Positions 19,896-29,563 of a stretch of 40,182 nucleotides of DNA are shown in pieces. The stretch is from assembly GCF_003056725.1 (NCBI RefSeq), contig NZ_QBKZ01000004.1, positions 70,952 through 111,133 on the forward strand, given 5' to 3'. Source of the DNA: Mangrovicoccus ximenensis (lineage in GTDB: Bacteria > Pseudomonadota > Alphaproteobacteria > Rhodobacterales > Rhodobacteraceae). Within the stretch, counting starts at the first letter, position 1; each line of letters opens with the position of its first letter. The position numbers and the translations under genes are program-made. The notes below the pieces were generated by a model. That model was not told the DNA's origin. It did no database searches and was given only the letters and a program-made list of their open reading frames with translations.

Positions 19896-20780
19896 CTACT
19901 GCATCCGCCGCCGGAAGACGGCAGGCGTCTCGCCGAAGGCGGCGGAGAACATCCGTGTCAGATGCGCCTGGTCGGCGAACCCGCAATCCGCCGCCACCGC
20001 CTTGATCGGCAAGGCGCTGCACGCCAGAAGCCGCTTTGCCCGTTGCAGCCGCCGCGCGGTGACGAACGCATAGGGCGGCCGCCCGAAGCTGCGCCGGAAT
20101 GCCCGCGAGAACCGGCAGGGCGCCATGCCCAGCACGGCCGCCATCGCCGCCAGATCCAGAGCCGCGCCCAGGTTCTCCTCGATGAACTCGCAGATCCCGC
20201 GCTCCTGCACGGCCGACAGCGCTCCCTCGCGGCGCAGCCCCGGCATCTTCACCGACGCATAGCGGCGCAGCAGGTGGACAATCAGCCCGCGCGCCACCGC
20301 ATCGACATAGAGCGCGCCGCCGAGGCCCTCGCTCTGCGCCTCGGCGGCGATCGCCTCCATCGCATGGGCCATCACCGGATCGTCGGCGCGCAGCACGTCG
20401 TCCAGCGTCACCTGCGAGACCGCGCAGTCCATCGCCTCGCTCGCCACCTCGGCCACCAGATCGCCGGACAGATAGACATGGGCGACGTCGATCGGTTCGT
20501 CCCAGGTCCAGTGCGCCCGCTGCGCCCGGGTCAGCAGCGACACCGCCCCGGGTCCCAGCGTGTCGCGGGTCCACCGCGTGCCGAAGCGGCGCTGCATCGG
20601 GGTCACGCCGCTGCGGTAGCCGACCAGCGTGAAATCCCGCATCGCCGGCACGATCACGTCCTGGCTGCGGTAATGGTAGGACCGCAGCGCCACGTTCTTC
20701 CAGCCCAGCCCGTCGCTGGCCAGCAGGACCTTGCCCGGCACGAAATCCGGCAGGTCCGGATAGGCGATCAGGTCGCTCAT
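19896..20780 (-). CDS. AraC-family transcriptional regulator
   Basis: The ATG at 20780 with GGAGGAG upstream gives a 294-residue protein. The first 180 residues form a variable sensor domain (SYHYRSQDVIVPAMRDF, VTPMQRRFGTRWTRDTLGPG). The last 100 are the double helix-turn-helix domain of AraC: FIEENLGAALDLAAMAAVLGM, CRFSRAFRRSFGRPPYAFV, RLQRAKRLLACSALPIKAVA, then CGFADQAHLTRMFSAAFGE. It follows the serine hydrolase gene by 79 bases on the same strand and may control it. The effector is unknown. Confidence 0.88.
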   Translation of the reverse strand: MSDLIAYPDLPDFVPGKVLLASDGLGWKNVALRSYHYRSQDVIVPAMRDFTLVGYRSGVTPMQRRFGTRWTRDTLGPGAVSLLTRAQRAHWTWDEPIDVAHVYLSGDLVAEVASEAMDCAVSQVTLDDVLRADDPVMAHAMEAIAAEAQSEGLGGALYVDAVARGLIVHLLRRYASVKMPGLRREGALSAVQERGICEFIEENLGAALDLAAMAAVLGMAPCRFSRAFRRSFGRPPYAFVTARRLQRAKRLLACSALPIKAVAADCGFADQAHLTRMFSAAFGETPAVFRRRMQ

Positions 20781-20859
20781 TGTTTTCTCCTCCCTGAACG
20801 GCAGGAGGCGGGTCCAGCTGCCGCCCCCGCCACCTGCCCTGTCGCACGGGCCGGCGCGC

Positions 20860-22053
20860 TCAGGCGGCGCGGGCGGCCTGCATCGCCCGGTAGACGGCGG
20901 ATTCGAACTCGAGATAGCCGGTAAAGGAGACCGGATCGCCGAAGGGCAGGATCTGCGTCGCCCAGTAGCCGCCGAAACCGCCCGCCCGGTCGATCCAGTA
21001 GAAGCAGTTCGCCAGCCCCGCCCAGCCGATCGCGCCCGCCGGACGGCCGGTCGGGGCAGTCTCGGAATTGACCATGAAGGTGTAGCTCCAGTCCTTCGCC
21101 GTGCCGGGGAACATCTCGGCATCGTTCGACAGCGACGGGATCACGCCGGGCAGCATGGTGACCTTCTGCGGCGGCACCAGCGCGCCCTTCACCGCCCAGT
21201 CGACCGTCTCGGGGCGCAGCACGCGGCCCTTCGGCCCCGCCCCGTCATTCAGCCACATGCGGATGAATTTCATGTATTCCGGGATTGTGGCGTAGAGCCC
21301 GTGGCCGCCCATCTCCACCTCGGGGTTGTCCGGCAGCGCGAAGCCGTCCATCGGCTCGAGCCCGCCATCCCCGCCGCGGGCATGGATCGTCGCAGTGCGC
21401 GCCTTCATGGCATCGCTGCGGGTGAAGGCGATCTCGTCCATGCCCAGCGGATCGAAGACCCGCTCCCGCATCACCTGGCCCAGCGACTTGCCGCGGATGC
21501 CTTCGACGACCTGCCCGACCCAGTCGATATTGGTGCCGTATTCCCAGCGCTCGCCCGGATCGAACAAGAGCGGCGTCTCGATCGCGGCGCGGGTGCCGGT
21601 GACCACCGAGGGCTGGCCATGCTCTTCGGCGAGCCGCTTGTAGGTCTCGCTGAAGAAATCATAGCCGAAGCCGCCGGTATGCAGCATCAGCTGCCGCGTG
21701 GTGACATCCGATTTCGGCGCGCGCAGCCGCGGATGGCCATCGGCATCGAAGCCCTCGATCACCTGCAGCTTGCCGATCTCCGGGGCATAGTCCTTCGCGG
21801 GCGCGTCGAGATCCAGGAGCCCCTCCTCCACGCATTGCAGCGCCGTGGTTCCGGCGATGGCCTTGGTGGTGGAGAAGATCGCGAAGACGGTGTCGAGCGC
21901 CATCGGGTCTCCGCCGAGCCGCTGCTCCCCGGCCGCGCCCGCATAGATGTCGCCGCGCCGGTCGGTGACCATCGCGACCACGCCCGGCACGCGCGGGCTG
22001 CCTGCCGTCACGCCCCCGAGAATGGCGTCGAGCGCCTGTGTCATATCCGTCAT
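20860..22053 (-). CDS. Serine hydrolase, beta-lactamase/esterase (class C-like) family
   Basis: The 397-residue protein starts at an ATG at 22053 with GGGAGGA upstream. It has the SxxK motif (Ser61-Thr-Thr-Lys64), a tyrosine motif Tyr172-Gly-Thr-Asn, and [13 protein letters not shown], typical of class C beta-lactamase-like esterases such as EstB. No signal peptide is evident, so it is probably cytoplasmic and acts on an ester or amide rather than on peptidoglycan or antibiotics. [20 protein letters not shown] is also a family segment. The downstream AraC regulator suggests substrate-controlled expression. Confidence 0.85.
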   Translation of the reverse strand: MTDMTQALDAILGGVTAGSPRVPGVVAMVTDRRGDIYAGAAGEQRLGGDPMALDTVFAIFSTTKAIAGTTALQCVEEGLLDLDAPAKDYAPEIGKLQVIEGFDADGHPRLRAPKSDVTTRQLMLHTGGFGYDFFSETYKRLAEEHGQPSVVTGTRAAIETPLLFDPGERWEYGTNIDWVGQVVEGIRGKSLGQVMRERVFDPLGMDEIAFTRSDAMKARTATIHARGGDGGLEPMDGFALPDNPEVEMGGHGLYATIPEYMKFIRMWLNDGAGPKGRVLRPETVDWAVKGALVPPQKVTMLPGVIPSLSNDAEMFPGTAKDWSYTFMVNSETAPTGRPAGAIGWAGLANCFYWIDRAGGFGGYWATQILPFGDPVSFTGYLEFESAVYRAMQAARAA

Positions 22054-22399
22054 GTCGTCCTCCCTTGGTCTTTCCCTTGTCTTTTCGGAGAAGGCTAGCG
22101 CGGGCCGCAGATCCGGTCTGTCCGCGAGCGGCAGCGCCTGTCCGCAACCGGAAGCAAACATCCGCCAGCGGCACGGGGCTGCGCCAGGACCGGACCGGCC
22201 GCGGCGGCAGGGGCACGGTGCAGCGTTTCGGCGGACGGTCCCCGGCCGGAAGAGCGCTGCCCGTGGGCCCGCCCCGCCGGATCTTCCCCGGCCGCCCTTC
22301 CGCGCGACGGTCAAAGGCTGGCCCGGCTATCCCTCCGGCATGCCAGCATTCATGTCCGCCCCCCCCGGGACGGATTCCCGCATGTCCGGCGGCAGCCTA
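22054..22399. other. Gene-free segment left of the IS630 element
   Basis: GC-rich sequence between the serine hydrolase start and the insertion site. It should hold the promoter of the hydrolase, but no -35/-10 pair stands out, and no coding signal is seen. Confidence 0.4.
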
Positions 22400-22417
22400 G
22401 TCACCTGGAACTAAAGT
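22400..22417 (+). repeat. Left terminal inverted repeat of the IS630 element
   Basis: GTCACCTGGAACTAAAGT, next to a TA dinucleotide on the outside. Confidence 0.85.
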
Positions 22418-22437
22418 TTGCATCATTATTCTGCCTG

Positions 22438-23537
22438 ATGCTGGAGGATGTGATGGGTGGCCGTGTTGCTGTTCCAATTGATCTCAGCGACGAGGAACGC
22501 TCATTCCTCGAAGCCCAGCTTCGCAGGCAAAAGGCGGCCCGATCACTTTCGGACCGCTGCCGCATCGTCCCGCGATGCGCCGAAGGGATGTCCAACAAGG
22601 AGATCGCCGTCTCACCCGGCCACAGCCAGCACACGGTGGGCAAATGGCGCCGCCGCTTTGCGGAGCAGAGGCTCGAGGGGCTTTCCGGTGAATGCCGTGA
22701 AGGCCGTCCGCGCACGGTCTCGGACGAACAGGTGGCGGAGGTCATCAAAAGGACGCTGGAAAGCACGCCCCGGGACGCGACGCACTGGTCGATCCGGTCG
22801 ATGGCTGCGCAGACCGGGCTGTCGCACACCACGGTCCGCCGGATCTGGAACGCGTTCGGCCTGCAGCCGCATCGCTGCGAGACCTTCAAGCTCTCCACCG
22901 ATCCGCTGTTCGTCGACAAGGTCCATGACGTCGTCGCGCTCTACATGCCGCCGCCAACCCGGGCCATCGTGTTGTGCGCTGACGGGAAATCCCGGATCCA
23001 GGCTCTGGATCGCGGACAGCCGGTGCTGCCCGTGGCGCCGGGCGTGGCGGAGCGGCGGCCCCATGCCTGCGCCCGCAACGGCACGACCTCCCTGTTCGCC
23101 GCGCTGGACGTGGCCACTGGTGCCGTGATCGGCAAATGCTGCAAGCGCCATCGTGCGAGGAATTCCTGGATTTCCTCAAGGAGCTCGACCGGCGGATGCC
23201 CGAAGGGCAGGACGTGCATCTGGCCATGGATACCTACGCCACGCACAAGACGCCGCGGGCAAAGGCGTGGCTGGCCCGCCGTCCGCATTGGCACGTGCAT
23301 TTCACCCCGACCTCGGCCAGCTGGCTGAACCAGGTGGAAAGGTGGTTTGCCGAGCTGACCCGCAAGCAGATCCAGCGTGGCGTACATCGCTCGGTTGCCG
23401 AACTCGAGGCTGACATCATCGCCTTCATCGAAGCCCGCAACGAGGAACCCAGGCCCTATCGCTGGCACAAGTCCGCAAACGGAATTCTCGCCCCAGTGAA
23501 GCGCTTCTGCCAAAAGACCCTATGTCAGGGACTTTAG
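22438..23537 (+). pseudogene. IS630-family transposase, one frameshift
   Basis: The N-terminal frame (22438 to about 23155) has the helix-turn-helix part (MSNKEIAVSPGHSQHTVGKW), a second winged-helix region (SIRSMAAQTGLSHTTVRRIW) and the first catalytic Asp in VLCADGKSRIQALDR. The C-terminal frame (about 23152 to the TAG at 23535) has the second Asp in LAMDTYATHKT and the Glu in SWLNQVERWFAELT, so the DDE triad is split over two frames. One base seems to be missing near 23152-23157. The first Asp is followed by Gly where most relatives have Glu. The stop codon lies inside the right inverted repeat, as often in this family. Start at 22438 or 22453. Confidence 0.85.
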
Positions 23538-23548
23538 ATTCAGGTGAC
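23531..23548 (-). repeat. Right terminal inverted repeat of the IS630 element
   Basis: Reads GTCACCTGAATCTAAAGT on the minus strand, 16 of 18 bases as in the left repeat, followed outside by TA. Confidence 0.85.
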
Positions 23549-23799
23549 TAGCGCCCAGGCGCATTGTTGCAGACGTCGGTTTCCGGACGTGATGCCCCTT
23601 TCCCCAGCTGAGGCCAGGCCACGCGCTCGATCGCGGCGGTGCCGAGGGCGTCGAAGCGCTTCAAGACTGGGCGGCAAGCATCCTCGGTCCGAGCGCAGCC
23701 GCGAATGGCGCGAATGCGGATTTCGGCTGTCCGGCCGCCGGGGCCTCGGAGCGATCCATTCGCCGAAGGCTATCAAGCACCGCATACCGGCCCCGATCC

Positions 23800-24420
23800 G
23801 GCTGCGGACATGGTCGCCCGGCCATCGCTTGCAAAGCGAGCCGGAACCGTGGCGCCAGTGGCGCCGCGCAAGTCCGGCGAACGCGGCCGAGGCGCCGGGT
23901 TGCCCGCAGGACGTCGCAGCGGGCCAAGAAGGCCGAAGCGGCACCTGCACGTGTCGAAGGCATCGCCAGCGGTGCCCGGAGTTGCCCATCGCAGCGCCGG
24001 CAGTCCGGGCCCGATGGACAACGGCGCATCCGCTGGCAACTCGCCGGCGACGGTGCCGATCTCCTCGCCCCCCGCGATCAGGTCCAGGCGTCGGGGCATG
24101 ACAGGGCAGTCACCCTCGCGGCTGGACGTGACTTTCACTGCCCGGATGCCGCCGGGGGCCGTGTCCATCGCCGGATGGACCTCGCGGTACTGGCGGCGGC
24201 GGGACCGCGCGTCCCGGCCAGCCATTCATTCATCGGGCTTTCGCGGCGAAAGGGTGCCGAAGTCCGGCACGGGCCAGCCCAGCCCGGACAGGTCGAGCAG
24301 GCGCGCCATAAAGCCGTTCGCCAACGGCACGAACCGCTGGCGCCTCGCCGCATCACCCTGGCGGAAAGGCTGCCCGGGAAGGACCTTGAGGGTCAGCCGC
24401 GCCGCTTCTGCGCGTTCGCC
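23800..24420 (-). pseudogene. Decayed IS5-family transposase
   Basis: Reading leftwards, LTLKVLPGQPFRQ, an extra segment of about 15 residues, then GFMARLLDLSGLGWPVPDFG followed by TLSPRK matches the N-terminal third of IS5-group transposases. Further left, in another frame, GGIRAVKVTSSREGDCPV with EEIGTVAGEL matches the middle, around the second catalytic Asp region (normally ITGSHIGDAPVLPELL-like). The frames are broken and the rest is hardly recognisable, so this is an old relic. A more recognisable copy of the same group lies at 24962-25668 in the opposite orientation. Confidence 0.6.
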
Positions 24421-24740
24421 GTTGCGCTCGCATCAAGGACGCGGCAACGGACCACTACGGAACGTCAAGTTCGCCTCGCGGTCGCAAGCAGGTACGGACT
24501 GCGTCATGGCAGGGTCTCAACCCACGGGATCCACGGCTGACTCCCGATCCTCGGAGCGTCGGCAACAAGGCCGCGCCAAGGGCATGCACCGGACGCCCTT
24601 GGCGCGGCCTCCGAGGGCGCGGCTGCGGGAGGAACGGGCGCATAGGCGCCTAGCGGGCGCGGGCGCGGGTATGCGATGGCAGCTCGCCGAAGCGCGCGCG
24701 GTCTGCTCATGCCGCACGGCTAGCATGCTGGATTCACAAG

Positions 24741-24929
24741 ATGAATCCCTCTAGATTTGCGCAACAACGCCTGGTCCATCGAACCAAGTTCCGGTCGCGC
24801 CGCGAGGCCAAAGCGGCCCTGTTCGGGTACATCGCCATTTTCTGGAACCGGCGGCGACGCCATTCGAGCATCGGCTACCGGACGCCCGAACAGGCGAGGG
24901 CCGACATGACCGCCGCGATGGCTGCATAG
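24741..24929 (+). pseudogene. IS3-family transposase (OrfB), C-terminal fragment
   Basis: The segment FAQQRLVHRTKFRSRREAKA, then ALFGYIAIFWNRRRRHSSIG, then YRTPEQARADM ending at TAG is the standard end of the IS3 OrfB integrase (the catalytic Glu lies just upstream and is missing). Only about 60 residues are left. The DNA just behind it (about 24930-24960) may hold the element's terminal repeat. A second, more decayed copy of the same end is found at 28610-28720 on the other strand. Confidence 0.75.
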
Positions 24930-24961
24930 TGAATATCGCCCCAGTCCAGGAGCCGGGGGCC

Positions 24962-25668
24962 ATGAGCAGACCGGCGAAGACCAATTACAAGAGCATCAAG
25001 TGGCATGGCTAGCGAGCCGCTGAAGCAGCACGGCATGCTGACCGTGCGGTTCGATCCCTCGGTGCAACGGGACGCGGCGCCGTCCGGGCGTCGCGGCCGC
25101 CAGCAGGCGGACTGCGGCAAGGAGGATCAGGAATTGATCCGGGGGATCAATTCCCCCGACGAATGCGATCCGGGCCTGCCTGACCCTCAAGATCCTGCTC
25201 GGGCTGCCGCTCCGGAAAGCTGCCGGGTACGTGGCGCGCCTGCTGGAGCTGTCCGGGCTCGGCTGGGCCGTTCCGGACTTCAGCACCCTGTCCCGGCGGC
25301 AGAGCGAGACGGGACCGTGGCGCCGCGAAAGCCCGTCGAACCTTGGACGTCACCATCCCAGATCGCGGCTCCAAGGGGACGCTTCACCTGCGCGTCCCCT
25401 CCCGGGCAGCGGACAACACGGGCATCAAGGTGGAAGGCGAAGGGTGCGGAGCGTCGGTGGCCCCGCCGTGGCCGCGAAAGCGCGCAGCACGGCCCGCGCG
25501 CAAGCATGGCGGCTCGAAACGAAAGGCTCGCCGTCGCCATCGTTGCTCGGACCAATGGCGGCGCGATGCCTCACCGTCGACCGCCAGGTCGCCGAGGTCC
25601 AGGTCCGGGTGGCGATCCTGAACCGCTTCACGGCCCTTGGAATCCCGGTCACCGCGGCCGCAGGATAA
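24962..25668 (+). pseudogene. IS5-family transposase, broken by frameshifts and an internal deletion
   Basis: The order of pieces follows an IS5-group transposase: MSRPAKTNYKSIKWHG (24962), then in another frame SEPLKQHGMLTVRFDPSV and RRGRQQ, then LTLKILLGLPLRKAAGYVAR with LLELSGLGWAVPDFSTLSRR, then in a third frame LDVTIPDRGSKGTLHLRV with NTGIKVEGEG and ARKHGGSKRKARR, and finally DRQVAEVQVRVAILNRFTAL before GIPV and the stop at 25668. At least three frame changes are needed, and the middle with a catalytic Asp is shortened. It is dead. It shares its group with the relic at 23800-24420. Confidence 0.78.
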
Positions 25669-25706
25669 GTGTGCCCAGGGAAAGGGGAACTGCGGTCATC
25701 AGCTGA

Positions 25707-25860
25707 TTCACGCAACAGCGCCCAGTCATTGGCGCCGATTTCCCGGGCGATGTCTGCGGGAGGCAGGCTGTCGTCCAGCATCCTTCGGGCAGCCTCGCGT
25801 TTCAGCTCCGGCGGCCAGATGTTGCAGCCGCCCTTGCTGCGCGTCACGGTGAAGCCCCGG
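25707..25860 (-). pseudogene. IS66-type TnpA (helix-turn-helix) relic
   Basis: The minus-strand frame RSKGGCNIWPPELKREAARR followed by MLDDSLPPADIAREIGAN is the start of a Transposase_8/IS66 OrfA-type protein, whose helix-turn-helix recognises element ends. Only about 50 residues can be aligned by eye, and the flanks do not continue the family. It is the fourth transposase type in this 3-kb stretch. Confidence 0.5.
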
Positions 25861-25869
25861 ACTGTTTTG

Positions 25870-26477
25870 CCCGTCGCTTGCGTCGTCCTGTTCCATGCCT
25901 GGGACCGGGCGGATCGCCACCGCCGCATGGCGACCGCCACACCGCAGCCCGGCAACGCCGGATCTTGAAGCAATGCCGAAAGGCGCCAACTTCGGATCCG
26001 GGGAACGGAGGCACCGCTTATTTTCTCTCTCCACAACAGTGCCTAGAAGAGCCCCATGCGCATGAACAGGCCGCACCATATCTTCGAGAAAAGCGAAGAA
26101 AGCCACCAGGCCAGCATCTGGATTCGCAACAGCTGATTGAACGACATTGTCCGGAAACGGCCCGTCGATGCCGGGACATGCCGCGGTGAACTCCGGATCG
26201 GGCATTATGAGCGCCTCTTGCCGATGATCTCGCGGACGCTCGCACGGCCGCACTCCGAGTGCCTCGCCTTCAACGTCCCGCAGGCTCTGGAGGCAGCGGT
26301 GGCAAGCCCATGCGGCATGACCGGTGACGCTCCGCCGGACGCGGAAGCTTCTGATCCGGGACAGGTCTCCGCGGTCCGGCTTGAAACCGGGCGGCCGCCG
26401 CCTCGTGCAACCGGCAGCGTGGAAGTGCTCCCGGCACACGGCGCGGGGACCGCCGGACAATGCCGCGCGCCAGGAGG
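25870..26477. other. Unrecognised DNA between transposase relics and acs
   Basis: Several open frames cross this part, none with a motif that I can name. A minus-strand frame near 26030-26210 containing PGIDGPFPDNVVQSAVANPD and GLVAFFAFLEDMVRP reads somewhat like real protein and may be another gene or transposase remnant, but it has no clear start or family. Confidence 0.35.
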
Positions 26478-28430
26478 TCAGCCGCGCTGCATCCGGTTCT
26501 CGATCAGGTCATCCACCACCGAAGGATCGGCCAGGGTCGAGGTGTCGCCAAGCGCGCCATAGTCGTTTTCCGCGATCTTGCGCAGGATCCGGCGCATGAT
26601 CTTCCCCGACCGGGTCTTGGGAAGGCCGGGGGCCCACTGGATCAGGTCGGGTTTCGCGATCGGTCCGATCTCGGTGCGGACCCAGGCCTCCAGTTCCCTG
26701 CGGAGCGCGTCAGACGGCTCCTGGCCGGTCATCAGGGTGACATAGGCATAGATGCCCTGGCCCTTCACGCTGTGGGGGTAGCCGACCACGGCGGCCTCGG
26801 CGACCTTGGCATGGGCGACGAGCGCCGACTCGACCTCGGCCGTGCCCATGCGGTGGCCGGAGACGTTGATGACGTCATCCACCCGCCCGGTGATCCAGTA
26901 GTAGCCATCGGCGTCGCGGCGGCAGCCGTCCCCGGTGAAGTAGAAGCCCGCATAGTCGCTGAAATAGGTCTTCTCGAACCGCTCGTGATCGCCCCAGACG
27001 GTGCGCATCTGCCCGGGCCAGCTGTCGGCGATCGCCAGGACGCCTTCGCATCGGGGCTCCGCGATGACCGTGCCGTCGGCGGGGTCCAGCACGACGGGCT
27101 GCACGCCGAAGAAGGGCGTGGTGGCCGATCCGGGCTTCGTCGGCGTGGCACCGGGCAGCGGGGTGATCATGTGGCCGCCGGTTTCCGTCTGCCACCAGGT
27201 GTCGACGATGGGCAGCTTTCCCTTGCCGATCCTGCCGTGGTACCAGTCCCAGGCCGCGGGGTTGATCGGTTCGCCAACGGTGCCCAGCACCTTCAGCGCC
27301 GACAGGTCGATCCCCTCCACGAAGGCATCGCCTTGCCCCATCAGGGCGCGGATGGCCGTGGGGGCGGTGTAGAACTGGGTCACGCCATGCTTTTCGCAGA
27401 CCCGCCAGAACCGGCTCGCATCGGGCCAGGTGGGCACCCCTTCGAACATCAGCGTGGTGCCGCCATTGGCCAGGGGGCCGTAGACGATGTAGCTGTGGCC
27501 GGTGACCCAGCCCACATCGGCCGAACACCAGAAGATGTCGCCTTCGTGGCAATCGAAGGTCAGTTGCTGGGTCATGGCGGCATAGAGCAGATACCCGCCG
27601 GAGCTGTGGACCACGCCCTTGGGCTTGCCGGTGGAGCCGGAGGTGTAGAGGATGAACAGCGGATCCTCGGCGTTCATCGGGCGGATGGGGCAATCGGGGG
27701 CGACCTGCTCCATCATCGCCTTCACGTCAACGTCGCGATCCTCGATCCAGCTGGTCTGGTCGCCGGTGTGCTTCACCACCAGGCAGCGGACCTTGTCCGA
27801 ACAATGCAGCAGGGCGGCATCGGCGTTGGACTTCAGCGGCGTGCGGCGGCCGCCGCGCGGCGCGGTGTCGGCGGTGACCACGACCTTGGCCTGGCAGTCG
27901 TTGATCCGGTTGGCCAGCGCATCGGGAGAGAACCCGGCAAAGACCACGGAATGGATCGCCCCGATCCGTGCACAGGCCAGCATGGCGATCGCCGCCTCGG
28001 GGATCATCGGCATGTAGATCACGACGCGGTCGCCGCGCATCACGCCTTGGGCCAGCAGCACATTGGCCATCCGGCAGACCTTTCCGTGCAGCTCGCTATA
28101 GGAAATGTGCTGTGCCGGATCCTCGGGGTTGTCGGGTTCGAAGATGATCGCGGTCTGGCTGCCGCGGGTGCGCAGATGCCGGTCGATGCAGTTCTGGGCG
28201 ACGTTGATCACGCCATCCTCGAACCACTTGATCTTCACCTGGCCGAGGGTGAAATCGGTGTCCTTGACCTTGGTGAAGGGTTCGATCCAGTCCAGCCTCC
28301 TGCGCGCTTCCTCTCCCCAGAACGCCTCGGGCGCCTCTACTGAGGCCTTGTACATCGCGGCGTAGCCCTTCGCATCGACATGGGCATTGGCCGCGAATTC
28401 ATCTTCTGGCGGGTATATCCTGGCGGTCAT
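26478..28430 (-). CDS. acs: Acetyl-CoA synthetase (AMP-forming)
   Basis: The 650-residue protein begins [20 protein letters not shown] at an ATG at 28430 with GGAGGAG upstream. It has all adenylate-forming motifs: [20 protein letters not shown] near residue 262, [36 protein letters not shown] as the hinge, [16 protein letters not shown], and the C-terminal [11 protein letters not shown], where the lysine (about residue 608) is the catalytic and acetylation-controlled one. It activates acetate to acetyl-CoA via acetyl-[18 protein letters not shown] and the Trp pocket fit acetate rather than longer acids. The gene is intact and has no codirectional partner close by. Confidence 0.96.
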   Translation of the reverse strand: MTARIYPPEDEFAANAHVDAKGYAAMYKASVEAPEAFWGEEARRRLDWIEPFTKVKDTDFTLGQVKIKWFEDGVINVAQNCIDRHLRTRGSQTAIIFEPDNPEDPAQHISYSELHGKVCRMANVLLAQGVMRGDRVVIYMPMIPEAAIAMLACARIGAIHSVVFAGFSPDALANRINDCQAKVVVTADTAPRGGRRTPLKSNADAALLHCSDKVRCLVVKHTGDQTSWIEDRDVDVKAMMEQVAPDCPIRPMNAEDPLFILYTSGSTGKPKGVVHSSGGYLLYAAMTQQLTFDCHEGDIFWCSADVGWVTGHSYIVYGPLANGGTTLMFEGVPTWPDASRFWRVCEKHGVTQFYTAPTAIRALMGQGDAFVEGIDLSALKVLGTVGEPINPAAWDWYHGRIGKGKLPIVDTWWQTETGGHMITPLPGATPTKPGSATTPFFGVQPVVLDPADGTVIAEPRCEGVLAIADSWPGQMRTVWGDHERFEKTYFSDYAGFYFTGDGCRRDADGYYWITGRVDDVINVSGHRMGTAEVESALVAHAKVAEAAVVGYPHSVKGQGIYAYVTLMTGQEPSDALRRELEAWVRTEIGPIAKPDLIQWAPGLPKTRSGKIMRRILRKIAENDYGALGDTSTLADPSVVDDLIENRMQRG

Positions 28431-29069
28431 CACAAGCTCCTCCTCCCGTGATCGCAGTGCTCCGAGCCTAGGTCTTCCGCAGGGGAAGTGGCAAGCGGGC
28501 CGCACCTCGCCAGCCGGCGGCCTCCGCCGGCACGGACCGGACTGGGGCACACCCGTTCCGGCCGGGTCCGGCAAGGCTCCGGTCGCCTTTGCACACTCGC
28601 CGGCAGGCGATCTTTCCCACGGGGTCCCGGACCTGGGCGATATTCGCCATGCGGCCACCATGGCAGCCATGCCGATCCTCGCTTGCTCCGGCGTGCGGCC
28701 TGCTATGCCCGGATCGCGATGCACTGGAGCGGGGCTGCCTTGGCGTCGCCGCGCGTCCTGTGCCTTCGAGCCGACCGCTCGGTCCGCTGGCGCGGCCCAG
28801 CTCGGACTCGCGGCAATCATCCTTTCCGTTCATCGAGGCCGCGGCTTTCCAAGGCGCCGGTGGCCGCCCGCGGACTGGACTCCGTGGTCCGAGTGACAGA
28901 CGAGCCTCGGCGCCGACGGCAGGGTCTGCGGCACCCTGCGCATCGCCTCCATGGCCGATCTGCCGGGCAACCGCCCGGACATCGGCCGGGTGCCGACAGG
29001 CGAAGGCCGGCAATCGCCGGAAGCGGCCGGCGCTTTCCATCGGCGCCATGGTCTGCGCCGCCGCGGTGG
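28431..29069. other. Region without intact gene upstream of acs
   Basis: This should contain the acs promoter at its left edge, which I could not define. The middle (28610-28720) is an IS3 relic, listed separately; the part from 28870 to 29069 shows no coding signal that I recognise. Confidence 0.4.
28610..28720 (-). pseudogene. Second, decayed IS3 OrfB tail
   Basis: On the minus strand [20 protein letters not shown] parallels the end of the fragment at 24741-24929 (SIGYRTPEQARADMTAAM). The DNA continues to match behind the end of the reading frame, with GAATATCGCCC in both copies. Here the stop codon has become TGG. The two copies are in opposite orientation and bracket acs. Confidence 0.6.
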
Positions 29070-29437
29070 CGGGCGAAGACCGCCTCCATCGCCGCGACCG
29101 CGTCGCCGCCATAGGCCTTGCGCAAGGGCTTGCGCAGCCAGTCCGGCAGGCGCGACGGCGGCAGCTGGTCCCAGCCCGGCACCAGCTCTTCGGAAGCGCG
29201 GCGCAGCACGGCATTGACGAGCCCGGCCATGTGGCGCGTCTTGGGATGGTTGCGCACCAGCGTCACCCAGCCGTTCACCACGCCATGCGCGGCGGCGCGG
29301 TCCTCGCAGAGTTCCACGACGGCCAGATGCAGCACCATGCGGATCCGCGCGGGCGGGGCCTTCTCCAGATAGGGTCCCAGCGCCTTGTCGATCCGCTGGG
29401 CGTGGCGCAGCGCCTGGGCGGCGAGCCGCTGCCCCGG
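29070..29437 (-). pseudogene. rsmB: 16S rRNA m5C967 methyltransferase RsmB, N-terminal domain fragment
   Basis: The minus-strand frame contains QRLAAQALRHAQRIDKAL, then IRMVLHLAVVELC, then AAAHGVVNGWVTLVRNHPKT and AGLVNAVLRRASEE, with WLRKPLRKAYGGDAVAAMEA. This is the NusB-like RNA-binding half of RsmB. The first 40 or so residues are missing at the right side (junction near 29437) and the SAM-dependent methyltransferase half is missing at the left (junction near 29070). The fragment has no frameshift. An intact rsmB may lie elsewhere in the genome. Confidence 0.65.
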
Positions 29438-29552
29438 CTGGCAGGCCGTGACGCTGGCGCGGCTGCTCGCCCATGCTGGCCGCACCCGGCCGCCCGTCCT
29501 GCACTGGCCCGGCGCGCCCGACGCCTTCGCCACCCTGATCGCCGATCTCTGA
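29433..29552 (+). pseudogene. C-terminal remnant of an unidentified gene
   Basis: A plus-strand frame GWQAVTLARLLAHAGRTRPP, then VLHWPGAPDAFATLIADL and TGA at 29552 ends 11 bases before the flavoprotein start, inside whose ribosome site GAAGGAG it terminates. This is how the previous gene of an operon would end. About 38 residues are left after the junction with rsmB near 29437. I cannot name the family. Confidence 0.35.
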
Positions 29553-29563
29553 AGGAGCTTCCC

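Larger units (their letters stand above)
22400..23548 (+). mobile_element. IS630-family insertion sequence
   Basis: A 1149-base element bounded by 18-base imperfect inverted repeats: GTCACCTGGAACTAAAGT at the left and, on the other strand, GTCACCTGAATCTAAAGT at the right (two mismatches). Both ends are flanked by TA (22398-22399 and 23549-23550), the target duplication expected of IS630/Tc1-mariner transposition. The transposase fills almost the whole element but is frameshifted, so this copy is probably immobile unless served in trans. Confidence 0.88.

Noticed and set aside
23130..23170. Programmed -1 frameshift in the IS630 transposase
   Set aside because: No slippery heptamer of the A-AAA-AAG kind and no obvious stimulatory hairpin at the frame change, so a simple base loss is more likely.
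25726..26460. 244-codon minus-strand frame as a new gene
   Set aside because: It crosses the IS66-like relic out of frame and only a short middle part looks protein-like; no start or family.
26460..28343. 627-codon open frame opposite acs
   Set aside because: Antisense shadow of acs.
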